Of a stretch of 64,000 bases of DNA, positions 51,830 through 59,062 are shown piece after piece. Both the position numbers and the translations under genes were made by a program. The stretch is taken from contig NZ_JAUQSW010000002.1 of the NCBI RefSeq assembly GCF_030581075.1, forward strand, positions 558,001 to 622,000, written 5' to 3'. Every line of letters starts with the position of its first letter. The stretch's first letter is position 1. The stretch is from Hymenobacter cheonanensis. Its GTDB lineage: Bacteria > Bacteroidota > Bacteroidia > Cytophagales > Hymenobacteraceae. The notes beneath the pieces were generated by a model that worked only from the letters and a program-made list of their open reading frames with translations, was not told the origin of the DNA and ran no database searches.

Positions 51830-52252
51830 CTAGCTGAGCTTAGCCGCCAGCTCGGGCGGTAGGGCGCGCAGCTTGCGGGTGTTGTAGTCGAAGCACAGCA
51901 TCCCGGTTTTGGCGCGGGCTATCTCCTTGCCGACTTGGTTCGTGGCGTGGTACACGATGTCGAAGCCGTATTTATGCTGGTCGTTGGCGGCTAGGGCCAA
52001 GTGCAGCACGTCGCCGTGAAACGCCTCGCCCTTGTACTCTATCGCCACATCAACCATGATGAACCCTAGCTGGCTAGCCTGGTCGAACTCGGCCGCGCCG
52101 AGGCTAGCCAGAAACTGCACCCGCGCCTCGTGCAGGATACTCAGCAGGGCATCGTTGCCGAGGTGGGCACCGTAATTGAGGTCGGTGATGCGGACGGGAA
52201 TCTCCACCGCGAAGCCAAAGCTTTCGGGCAAACTTACTTTTACGCGGGGCAT
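51830..52252 (-). CDS. Hotdog-fold acyl-CoA thioesterase (4HBT family)
   Basis: 140 residues, the usual size. Family features: VEIPVRITDLNYGAHLGNDA (the D-x-N-x-x-x-H-x-x-N motif with the catalytic Asp), ARVQFLASLGA, VDVAIEYKGEAFHGDVLHLA and EIARAKTGMLCFDYNTRKLR. It hydrolyses acyl-CoA or 4-hydroxybenzoyl-CoA-like substrates. Followed 7 nt later by the TenI-like gene, so the two are co-transcribed though unrelated in pathway. The gene upstream (mnmD) diverges. Confidence 0.9.
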   Translation of the reverse strand: MPRVKVSLPESFGFAVEIPVRITDLNYGAHLGNDALLSILHEARVQFLASLGAAEFDQASQLGFIMVDVAIEYKGEAFHGDVLHLALAANDQHKYGFDIVYHATNQVGKEIARAKTGMLCFDYNTRKLRALPPELAAKLS

Positions 52253-52274
52253 GAATTCAGTGAGCAGTTAACAG

Positions 52275-52991
52275 ATGAGCAATGAACAGTTAGGAACGGA
52301 GTCAAAAATAGAGGTGCGCACCACCGCCGACGGTTCGCCCACGCTCTACGTGCCCGCCCTCGACGAGCACTACCACTCGCACCACGGCGCGGCGCAGGAG
52401 TCGCGGCACGTGTTTATTGAGGCGGGGCTAGCCCCGTTGCTGGCGGCGGGGCTGGGGCAGCCGGATGAGGGACCAGTGCGAATTCTAGAAATAGGCTTAG
52501 GCACGGGACTCAATCTATTGCTGACGCTAGAGGCGGCCATAGCAGCCCAAGCCATAATTGTCTACGACGGTTATGAAACTACTCCTTTATTGCCGGCTAT
52601 AGTTGCTGCTCTAGCACCGCAATGGCAGAATAATGCACTCCTTAAAACTGCGTTTGAGCAACTTCATACGGCTCCTTGGGATGAAATGCTGGTAATTGAT
52701 GAGGTTCGATTTGTAACCAAAATTCAGGAATCTATTCAGGCCGCGACCCTCCCCGCCTCTTATTACAACCTCATCTATTTCGACGCCTTCGCCCCCGAAA
52801 AACAGCCCGAGCTGTGGACCGAAGACGTATTTACCAAGCTCTACGCCGCCGCCGCGCCTGGCGCGGTGCTGGTGAGCTACTGCGCCCAGGGCCAGTTTAG
52901 GCGCAACCTGCGGGCTGCCGGCTGGCTTACCGAAAAGCTGCCCGGCCCGCCCGGCAAGCGCGAGATGACGCGGGCGCGCAAGCCCGCTTAG
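52275..52991 (+). CDS. mnmD: tRNA (mnm5s2U34)-methyltransferase, MnmD type
   Basis: 238 residues, the short stand-alone form of the MnmC methyltransferase domain. Motifs: RTTADGSPTLYVPALDEHYH, SHHGAAQESRHVFIEAGL, SAM-binding ILEIGLGTGLNLLLTL, the acidic strand IIVYDGYET, YYNLIYFDAFAPEKQPELWT and VLVSYCAQGQFRRNLRAAGW. It methylates nm5s2U34 at the wobble position of some tRNAs. The central ~260 nt (52480-52740) have visibly lower GC and A/T-ending codons than both ends, suggesting a mosaic gene. An R2 repeat follows. Confidence 0.93.
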   Translation: MSNEQLGTESKIEVRTTADGSPTLYVPALDEHYHSHHGAAQESRHVFIEAGLAPLLAAGLGQPDEGPVRILEIGLGTGLNLLLTLEAAIAAQAIIVYDGYETTPLLPAIVAALAPQWQNNALLKTAFEQLHTAPWDEMLVIDEVRFVTKIQESIQAATLPASYYNLIYFDAFAPEKQPELWTEDVFTKLYAAAAPGAVLVSYCAQGQFRRNLRAAGWLTEKLPGPPGKREMTRARKPA

Positions 52992-53011
52992 CGCGTGCTT
53001 GCGGATTTGTA

Positions 53012-53109
53012 AGGCCGTCATGCTGAGCTTGTCGAAGCATCTCTACCGCCTCGTTGAACGGTTTGGCTGAAGCGGTAGAGATGCTTCGACAAGCTCAGCA
53101 TGACGGCCT
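53012..53109. repeat. R2 palindromic repeat, copy b
   Basis: Arms AGGCCGTCATGCTGAGCTTG (continuing TCGAAGCATCTCTACCGC) and a perfect complement ending CAGCATGACGGCCT, with a 22-nt loop. Located 20 nt after mnmD. Confidence 0.92.
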
Positions 53110-53171
53110 AAAGGCTATTTTTAGCAAAACCAGTACACACGCTGACTTCATTCAACATTCTATTTTCTGCT

Positions 53172-53462
53172 ATGGCTACCGACTCCACTATCGAAATTTA
53201 TTGCCCGGCCTGCCAGTGGGAGCCCGATGGCGGGGCGCACTGGCAGTGCCGCTGCGGCCACGTCTGGAACACGTTTGAAACCGGCGGCACCTGTCCGCAG
53301 TGCCACTACCGCTGGGCCGTAACCACCTGCCCGCCCCGGCCGGGCGGCTGCGGCGTCACCTCGCCCCACATCGACTGGTACCACGGCCTTGAGGCGCTGG
53401 TGGAAGAACTGGTGGAGGCCTCCCTGCCCGTGCCCGCCAGCGTAGCAGCGCAACCCGTATGA
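53172..53462 (+). CDS. Small zinc-ribbon protein
   Basis: 96 residues with CxxC pairs: YCPACQWEP (residues 10-13), WQCRCGHVW (27-29), TCPQCHY (42-45) and a further Cys pair in TTCPPRPGGCG. The repeated C-x-x-C/C-x-C design suggests one or two zinc ribbons. The C-terminus is helical and acidic (DWYHGLEALVEELVEASLPV). No family-specific function; probably a regulator or adaptor of the membrane protein encoded next, whose start overlaps its stop as ATGA. Confidence 0.8.
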   Translation: MATDSTIEIYCPACQWEPDGGAHWQCRCGHVWNTFETGGTCPQCHYRWAVTTCPPRPGGCGVTSPHIDWYHGLEALVEELVEASLPVPASVAAQPV

Positions 53463-54709
53463 GCCGCAAATTCTTAGAAACCGAAACGCCCGCCTGGGTA
53501 GCCGAGGGCCTCATTACGGAAGCCCAGCGCGAGCGCCTGCTGGCCCGCTACCCCCCCGATGCCGTGCAGGCCGTGGGTTTGCTGCCGCTGCTGGGCAGCA
53601 TTTTGGTGGGCCTGAGCGCCCTGAGCGTGGTGGCCGCCAACTGGCAAAACCTGCCCACTGCCGTGCGGCTGGGCCTGCTGCTAGGCAGCCTGCTGGCCGC
53701 CTACGCGGGCGGGGAGTACTTTTTGCGGCGCGGCAACCGCCGGGTGGGCCACGGCCTGCTGGGGCTGGGGCTCGTGCTGTTTGGGGCCAGTATTATCCTC
53801 ACTAGCCAGCTCTACCAACTGGTGGGCTACGATGTGAGCGGCCTGCTAGCCTGGGTAGTGGTGGGCGTGCTGCTGAGCTATTTGTATGATAGCCAGGTGC
53901 TCACGCTGCTGCCAATTATCATTGGCGTGGCAGTGCAAACGTATTGTACCCAGGCGCTGGGCGTGTTCAGCTACGCCACTATTGGGCTGGTGGCGCTGGG
54001 CAGTGGCTACCGCTGGTGGCGCCGGCCCGATACGCTGGTGGCCAGCATCTTATCCCTGAGCTTGCTGTGGCAGGTGGCGCTGTGGGTGGCACTGTCGAAG
54101 GCTAAAATCACCTGGTTTTTTGTGCCGGCCATGCTCATCTACGCGGCTGGCGACTGGCACCCCAACCGCGCCGCCGGCCGCGCCCTGCAAGGGCCTTCGC
54201 TGGTGGCGGCCTACCTGTTTGCCCTCGGCCTGGCGCTATTTGGCGAAACCGACCAATACGCCGACCGGCTGCGCCCGCCGGTGCTGGCCTACCTGGGCGC
54301 GCTGGTGGCGGTACTGGCTTTTTCAGTGGCCGGCAAGCGGGCACGGGGCATTTTGGTGTCGCTGCCCGACTGGCTGCTGCTGCTGCCGGGCTTTTACCTG
54401 CCTAGCGGGCTGCCGCTGGCCATTGCCACGCTGGTGGTGCTGTATGCCCACGCCGGCTCGGTGCTGGCCCGCGCCCACCGCTCGGGCGAGGCCGAGCAGC
54501 TCACACTAGGCACCGTGCTCTTTGTAGTGGCCACGATGGTGGCGTACTTCAAGCTCACCTGGGCTTTTCTGGATAAGTCGCTGTTTTTCCTGATTGGCGG
54601 CGTGCTGCTGCTGAGCCTGAGCTGGTACCTGCGCCGGCGCAACGCCCAGCGCCTGGCGGCGGGCGCGGCCGCCGTGTCTTCACCGGGCTCGCCGCCCACT
54701 GCTTCCTAG
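53459..54709 (+). CDS. DUF2157 multi-pass membrane protein
   Basis: 416 residues. The N-terminal soluble helix (WVAEGLITEAQRERLLARYP) and first hydrophobic segments (VGLLPLLGSILVGLSALSVV-AANW) are the DUF2157 signature; about ten membrane helices follow (LRLGLLLGSLLAAYAGGEYF-like, VLFGASIILTSQLYQLVGYD, LLPIIIGVAVQTYCTQALG). DUF2157 proteins are often encoded next to GDYXXLXY-domain proteins, as here (3-nt gap to the next gene). Function unknown, possibly envelope assembly or lipid handling. Overlaps the zinc-ribbon gene as ATGA. Confidence 0.88.
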   Translation: MSRKFLETETPAWVAEGLITEAQRERLLARYPPDAVQAVGLLPLLGSILVGLSALSVVAANWQNLPTAVRLGLLLGSLLAAYAGGEYFLRRGNRRVGHGLLGLGLVLFGASIILTSQLYQLVGYDVSGLLAWVVVGVLLSYLYDSQVLTLLPIIIGVAVQTYCTQALGVFSYATIGLVALGSGYRWWRRPDTLVASILSLSLLWQVALWVALSKAKITWFFVPAMLIYAAGDWHPNRAAGRALQGPSLVAAYLFALGLALFGETDQYADRLRPPVLAYLGALVAVLAFSVAGKRARGILVSLPDWLLLLPGFYLPSGLPLAIATLVVLYAHAGSVLARAHRSGEAEQLTLGTVLFVVATMVAYFKLTWAFLDKSLFFLIGGVLLLSLSWYLRRRNAQRLAAGAAAVSSPGSPPTAS

Positions 54710-54712
54710 CCC

Positions 54713-55258
54713 ATGCTCACGCGCACTTCTCCCTCTCACCGCCTGCTGCTGCGACTGCTGGTGGCCGCCCAGGTGCTCTACGTGCTGGGCGTGGCCGGCG
54801 CGGGCTACGCCACCACGGCCTACGGCCAGCACATCTGGCTGGCCACCAGCCCCGTCGATTTGCACGGCCTGCAATACGAAAGCTTCGTGCGCCTGCGCTA
54901 CACCGCCGCCGAAGCGCCCCTGGCGGCCTGGCGGGGGGCTAGCCCCCCGCAGCGCCGGCAAGGGGTGTACGTGCTGCTCAACACCGGCCCCGACAGCCTC
55001 GCCACCGTGGCCGGTGTCTACGATAAAACCCTCACGCCCAGTCCCGGCCAGGCCGTGCTGCGCGGCTGGGTCACGGAGGTCTACAACCACACGCTCGGCC
55101 TGCGCTACAACCTGGAGCGCTACTACGTGCCCGGCGACAGCCCCCTGCGCCTCGGCAAAACCAGCCCGGCCGTGCGCGTGCGCGTCAGCATTGCGCCCTG
55201 GGGCCAGGCCCGCATCGAGCGCGTTGAGCTGCTCAAGCAGTCTACTGCCGCTCGCTAG
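54713..55258 (+). CDS. GDYXXLXY-type membrane-anchored protein
   Basis: 181 residues with one N-terminal helix (LLLRLLVAAQVLYVLGVAGA) and an extracytoplasmic beta domain. The family motif G-D-Y-x-x-L-x-Y is degenerate here: DLHGLQYESFVRLRYTAAEA has VRLRY but lacks the GDY. The C-terminal motif LGLRYNLERYYVPGD is well kept. Encoded directly after the DUF2157 gene (3-nt gap). Convergent with the exbD-like gene, overlapping it by 17 nt. Role unknown; presumably works with the DUF2157 protein. Confidence 0.8.
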   Translation: MLTRTSPSHRLLLRLLVAAQVLYVLGVAGAGYATTAYGQHIWLATSPVDLHGLQYESFVRLRYTAAEAPLAAWRGASPPQRRQGVYVLLNTGPDSLATVAGVYDKTLTPSPGQAVLRGWVTEVYNHTLGLRYNLERYYVPGDSPLRLGKTSPAVRVRVSIAPWGQARIERVELLKQSTAAR

Positions 55259-55769
55259 GCGGCAGCAGCTGGCGGTCGGCGGCCGTGAGGTCGGTGATGG
55301 CGTATTTCGACTGGCCGGTGATGTTCATCTCGTCCAGAATATCCACCATGTCGCCGTATTTGGCCCGCGGGCCCGCCTTGATGAGTACCACTGGCGCGGG
55401 CTGCTGCCGGCCCCGCGCCAGCAGCGCCTGCCGAATGCCCTTGGGGCCAAAGTTGGTGGTGTGCAGCGCGGGCACCGGCACGCTAGGGTCGTCGGGCCGG
55501 GCTAGCCCGAAATAATAGTACGCCTGATGCCCACTGCCCAGAATAATCGTCATGGCGTGCGCGGGCCGCACATCGGTAGTGTGGTTGGGGTCTTTCACTG
55601 GCATTTGCAGCTGCATCACGCGGGGCTTGGCGAAGGTGGTCGTCAGCATGAAAAACGTGAGCAGCAGAAAAGCCAGGTCCACCATCGGCGTCATGTCGAG
55701 GCGGAAGCTGTGCTTGCGGGCGCGCGGTTTTTTGCCGGTTTTCGGGGCGGAGGGTTCGATGGCAGCCAT
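55242..55769 (-). CDS. ExbD/TolR-family protein
   Basis: 175 residues from the ATG at 55769; the frame runs further upstream but overlaps the preceding gene. Positively charged N-terminus (TGKKPRARKHSFR) followed by LDMTPMVDLAFLLLTFFMLT with the proton-path aspartate, a single helix, and a periplasmic domain (AMTIILGSGHQAYYYFGLAR, GDMVDILDEMNITGQSKYAI). ExbD normally works with ExbB to energise TonB; no exbB or tonB is adjacent in this window, so the partner must be elsewhere. The C-terminal tail is short. Confidence 0.9.
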   Translation of the reverse strand: MAAIEPSAPKTGKKPRARKHSFRLDMTPMVDLAFLLLTFFMLTTTFAKPRVMQLQMPVKDPNHTTDVRPAHAMTIILGSGHQAYYYFGLARPDDPSVPVPALHTTNFGPKGIRQALLARGRQQPAPVVLIKAGPRAKYGDMVDILDEMNITGQSKYAITDLTAADRQLLPPSERQ

Positions 55770-55857
55770 GCGAGAAGGGGGTAGGAGTGAGGCCGCTACC
55801 CAGCGCCGCCACCCGGCCGCGCTACCACAAGTAGCAGCTACCCTCCTCGATGCTGCC

Positions 55858-56454
55858 CTAGCGAAAATTCCACACTCCGCCCGGCGCAAGGCAGGCGTGC
55901 AGCGGCACATCGGTAGGCAGCACATCGGCCAGGGCCGGTACCGGCGCATCATCCAAAATAGTCAAGCCGATGAATAACGCATCGGGCCGGCATTGGGCCA
56001 GAAACCGGTCGTAAAACCCTCCGCCGTAGCCCACGCGCTGGCCCTGCGCGTCGCAGGCCAGCAGCGGCACCAGCACCGCATCGAGCTGCGCGGGCTGCAC
56101 CTCCGTGGCTAGGCTAGCCATTGGTTCGGGAATGCCCCAGCGGTTGGCGAGTAGCGGGGTGATAGCCGTTAATTCGTAGTGTTTCAAGGATATGCCATCG
56201 GCCTGCACCACGGGCACGGCCAGGCGCAACGGCAGCTTTTCGGCCCAAATGCGCTGAATTATTGCCCACGTATCGGGCTCGTTCTTGCTGGCCAGGGGCA
56301 AAAAAACGTGTAGCCCGCGCCACGCCGCCACCGGAAAATGCGCGAAAAGCTGCGCGCTTAGCTGGGTACTGCGGTGGGCCACTTCGGCCGGCGTCAGGGC
56401 CTGGCGGCGGGCTAGCGCGGCGCGGCGCAGGGCGGCTTTAGAGAGAATGGGCAT
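55858..56454 (-). CDS. 5-formyltetrahydrofolate cyclo-ligase
   Basis: 198 residues. Motifs: KAALRRAALARRQALTPAEV, FLPLASKNEPDTWAIIQRIW, WGIPEPMASLATEVQPAQLD and the ATP-binding GQRVGYGGGFYDRFLAQC, with IGLTILDDAPVPALADVLPT at the end (usual signature [DE]-x-x-[LV]-P-x-D-x-P-[LV]). It converts 5-formyl-THF to 5,10-methenyl-THF using ATP. The upstream Yip1-like gene ends 3 nt before its start, implying co-transcription. Gene symbols fau, yggN and mthfs are all in use, so none is given. Confidence 0.93.
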   Translation of the reverse strand: MPILSKAALRRAALARRQALTPAEVAHRSTQLSAQLFAHFPVAAWRGLHVFLPLASKNEPDTWAIIQRIWAEKLPLRLAVPVVQADGISLKHYELTAITPLLANRWGIPEPMASLATEVQPAQLDAVLVPLLACDAQGQRVGYGGGFYDRFLAQCRPDALFIGLTILDDAPVPALADVLPTDVPLHACLAPGGVWNFR

Positions 56455-56457
56455 AAC

Positions 56458-57123
56458 TCAATTAACGGCAGTTTCGAGCGCCTTCATCAACAGCATTATT
56501 CCCCCAACGAAGAGCACTAGCGTAGCCCCCGGCAACACCATATTCAGCACCGCCCGGCCTACTGCAAAGCCTTGTACCAGCCGAATCCCGCTCAGGAAAA
56601 TGCAAAACGTCCAAACTGCCAGCCCTAGCTCGAGGCCGCTCAGAGCATATAGGAGCGTTTCGTTGGACAAGGGCAGGTCAATGACTTCGCGGCGAAACGA
56701 ATCGCCGCTGCTTATATCCAAAACCAGGCACATGGGGGCCAGCGAAACTATCGTGGGCACCAGCGCCCAGGCCAACACCGTTTTAAGGGTGTCGGCGGTA
56801 GCCCGGCCGCCCATCCACTGGCCGCACAAACTCAGGCCCCAGGCGTAGAAATAGTAGGTAACCCAGCCGAAGGCCCCGCCCAGCAGTGCCGCCAGCAGCA
56901 GCGCATTGCCAGCCGATGAGGCATCGTGCACCTGGGAGGGCTTAATGCGGCCGACGGCCCTGGCAATGCCTCCTAGCACCAGCAGTTGGGTGACGTAGGC
57001 GCCGGGGCAATTGGCGAGAATGAAGCCTAGCGTGGCCGTTGGATGACGCCAAATTTTGAGAAACAGCGTGCGTTCCGTAATCCCAACGGCCTCGGGGCCC
57101 AAAGGTGTAGCGGGTTCGGGCAT
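56458..57123 (-). CDS. Yip1-like multi-pass membrane protein
   Basis: 221 residues with five helices. After a polar N-terminus (TERTLFLKIWRHPTATLGFI), it has segments typical of YIP1-domain proteins: FGWVTYYFYAWGLSLCGQWM, TLKTVLAWALVPTIVSLAPM, LAVWTFCIFLSGIRLVQGFA and NMVLPGATLVLFVGGIMLLM. Bacterial Yip1 proteins are common beside unrelated genes and have no known role. Downstream gene start follows after 3 nt. Confidence 0.7.
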   Translation of the reverse strand: MPEPATPLGPEAVGITERTLFLKIWRHPTATLGFILANCPGAYVTQLLVLGGIARAVGRIKPSQVHDASSAGNALLLAALLGGAFGWVTYYFYAWGLSLCGQWMGGRATADTLKTVLAWALVPTIVSLAPMCLVLDISSGDSFRREVIDLPLSNETLLYALSGLELGLAVWTFCIFLSGIRLVQGFAVGRAVLNMVLPGATLVLFVGGIMLLMKALETAVN

Positions 57124-57149
57124 AAGGTAGCAGTAGGAAAACGAGCGCG

Positions 57150-58016
57150 TTAGTCTTGCGCCGTGACGTAGAAGCTGAGCTTGGGCTGCATGCCGGCCAG
57201 CGCCGCGCCAGCCGAAATCCGCTCCCAGCTAGCCTGGCTGGTGCTGCGAAAGTAAATGTCGTTGTCGGCGTAGCCAATGCCCGCCGAAAAGGCCAGGCCC
57301 TTGTGCAGCGCAGCGGCATCGGCCCCGCCCACCCACTCCAGCGACAGGAAGAAGTTCTCGGTCAGCAGCAGGTCATCGGGCGTCAGGTCTACCGTGAGGG
57401 GGCCGTGCGCGACGGCCGTGCGCACCAGCACTTCGCGGCGCAGCAGCTTCTCGCTGGTGGGGCGGCCCTTGGCGTCGAGGCGGTAGAGGTTCACGCGCAG
57501 CGTCACGGTGCCCACGTGGTTGTAGGCCACGTTAAAATTGGCTTGCAGTACCTTGGTTGGCTTGTGCTTGAGGTAGATAACGGTGCCCGTTTCGGCGCCC
57601 AGGTCCTTGGGCTCCAGGCTGAGCGTCGAGTTTTCAGAGTTGCCGCTAAAGCCCAGCGTGCGGTCGCGCCAGCCCCGGCTTTTGCCCTTTACCCGCACCT
57701 CGCCCAGCGCCACAGCGGCCGGGCTCAGCGCCAGCGCGGGCCGGGCGCGCAGCTGCCGTAGCGTGAGTAGCTGCGGCCGGTAGCCCAGGTACGACACCCG
57801 CACGGTATCGTCGGCTAACTTATCCTGAAATACCAGCCCGTACTGCCCCTGCTCGTTGCTGACCGTGCCCAGCGCCTTGCCCACTACCCCGATATTCACA
57901 AACGGCAGCGCCTGCCCGGTGTTGGCATCCGTCACGCGCCCACTGATGGGCTGCGCCAACACACTGACCCTAGCCAATAAAACCAACAGCGAAGCGAGCA
58001 GCAGAGAGCGAAACAT
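57150..58016 (-). CDS. Exported protein with carboxypeptidase-regulatory-like domain
   Basis: 288 residues from the ATG at 58016. Signal peptide MFRSLLLASLLVLLARVSVL, then a CarboxypepD_reg-like beta-sandwich (QPISGRVTDANTGQALPFVN, GTVSNEQGQYGLVFQDKLAD, VRVSYLGYRPQ) as in the N-termini of TonB-dependent receptors, but here followed by a ~190-residue beta-rich domain (ETGTVIYLKHKPTKVLQANF, LTVDLTPDDLLLTENFFLSL) and not by a barrel. Possibly a surface or periplasmic accessory protein. Small gap (26 nt) to the Yip1-like gene. Confidence 0.82.
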   Translation of the reverse strand: MFRSLLLASLLVLLARVSVLAQPISGRVTDANTGQALPFVNIGVVGKALGTVSNEQGQYGLVFQDKLADDTVRVSYLGYRPQLLTLRQLRARPALALSPAAVALGEVRVKGKSRGWRDRTLGFSGNSENSTLSLEPKDLGAETGTVIYLKHKPTKVLQANFNVAYNHVGTVTLRVNLYRLDAKGRPTSEKLLRREVLVRTAVAHGPLTVDLTPDDLLLTENFFLSLEWVGGADAAALHKGLAFSAGIGYADNDIYFRSTSQASWERISAGAALAGMQPKLSFYVTAQD

Positions 58017-58103
58017 GGCCACAAAGAAAGAGCCCAGCGCCGGGGCAGCGCCAGGCTCTGTGAAGATGCGGTGAACATGTTGATAGTTGCCTACCAAGAT
58101 GTG

Positions 58104-59027
58104 CTAAACAAGCTTCTGCACCGCTGCCCAGTCCAGGCCAAAATAAGCCCATGGATAAGGCGTGATGTAGCGGCCCAAGACTTGCAAAAAGCTATTGCGC
58201 GCGGCCAGATGCCCTAGCAGATGGTTTAGGCAAGCTAGATAATTGTTGAAATAAACGGCGTATAGCGAGCCATCGGTTAGCGGGCGGCTTTGCGCGGTTA
58301 GCTGCGCTAATTGCTGGGCGTAATGGTTGCGAAACTGCTGCTGCACTGCTGCCGAACTATCGTCGTGAATAGAAAATAGCTCCGTTAGGTACATTGCCTC
58401 TAGTAACTGGCCCAAGGCAGGCGTAGGGGCAGCCTCCCCAAATTCTTCTAGCACTTCCTCGCTGCCAAACCATTTTGGGGTGAGGAAATTGAAGTAGAAC
58501 AAGTGCGCTTGCAGGTGCGCAGGAGCCAAGGCCAGGCAGCGCGTAAACGCCTCCCGGGCCAAATCGGGCTCGCTTAGCCCCATAGCCACCCGCACGGTGC
58601 GGGCTGCTGCCTCAGCCTGATAAGTAGCTGAGTTAAAAGTGGTGGTAAGATGCTGATACGCCGTATTCAGATGCTTGGCGAAGCCTTCGAGTTGCTGCTT
58701 GCCTACGTACTTGGCATAAGCTCCTCCACGAATTTGCCAGGCCACATAAGTGGCGTGTACCCCCGCTGCCAAGCAACGAAAGTCTGAGTCGCCCGACCGG
58801 CTATAGCTAGCTAAGGCTTTGCTATAAGTATCAGTTAGGCATAGCCCGTCCAGAAGCCGCGTCAGGTCGTCGGGCATTAGTTTCGCCGCCACTGCCTCTA
58901 ACTGGTTCCATTGCTGCTGTTGCAACATTGGCCCGATACCTAAATCATCAAGCAGGCCAAAAGAGGGGTCATAGATTGGCGCGGCTGGGGTAGTAAAAAG
59001 TTGGCGAAGCTGCTGAAAAAAGGCCAA
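58104..59027 (-). CDS. Hypothetical cytosolic protein
   Basis: 307 residues. The only usable start is a TTG at 59027 (MAFFQQLRQLF); a stop lies nine codons upstream. Mostly helical, no signal. Segments such as WNQLEAVAAKLMPDDLTRLL, RSGDSDFRCLAAGVHATYVA, LAREAFTRCLALAPAHLQAH and AYVAYFNNYLACLNHL-like stretches suggest a TPR-like or other alpha-solenoid fold. GC is lower than in its neighbours. I know no family for it. Confidence 0.65.
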   Translation of the reverse strand: MAFFQQLRQLFTTPAAPIYDPSFGLLDDLGIGPMLQQQQWNQLEAVAAKLMPDDLTRLLDGLCLTDTYSKALASYSRSGDSDFRCLAAGVHATYVAWQIRGGAYAKYVGKQQLEGFAKHLNTAYQHLTTTFNSATYQAEAAARTVRVAMGLSEPDLAREAFTRCLALAPAHLQAHLFYFNFLTPKWFGSEEVLEEFGEAAPTPALGQLLEAMYLTELFSIHDDSSAAVQQQFRNHYAQQLAQLTAQSRPLTDGSLYAVYFNNYLACLNHLLGHLAARNSFLQVLGRYITPYPWAYFGLDWAAVQKLV

Positions 59028-59062
59028 AGCGAACAGATTAACTGAGAGGCCTTAAAAGTACG

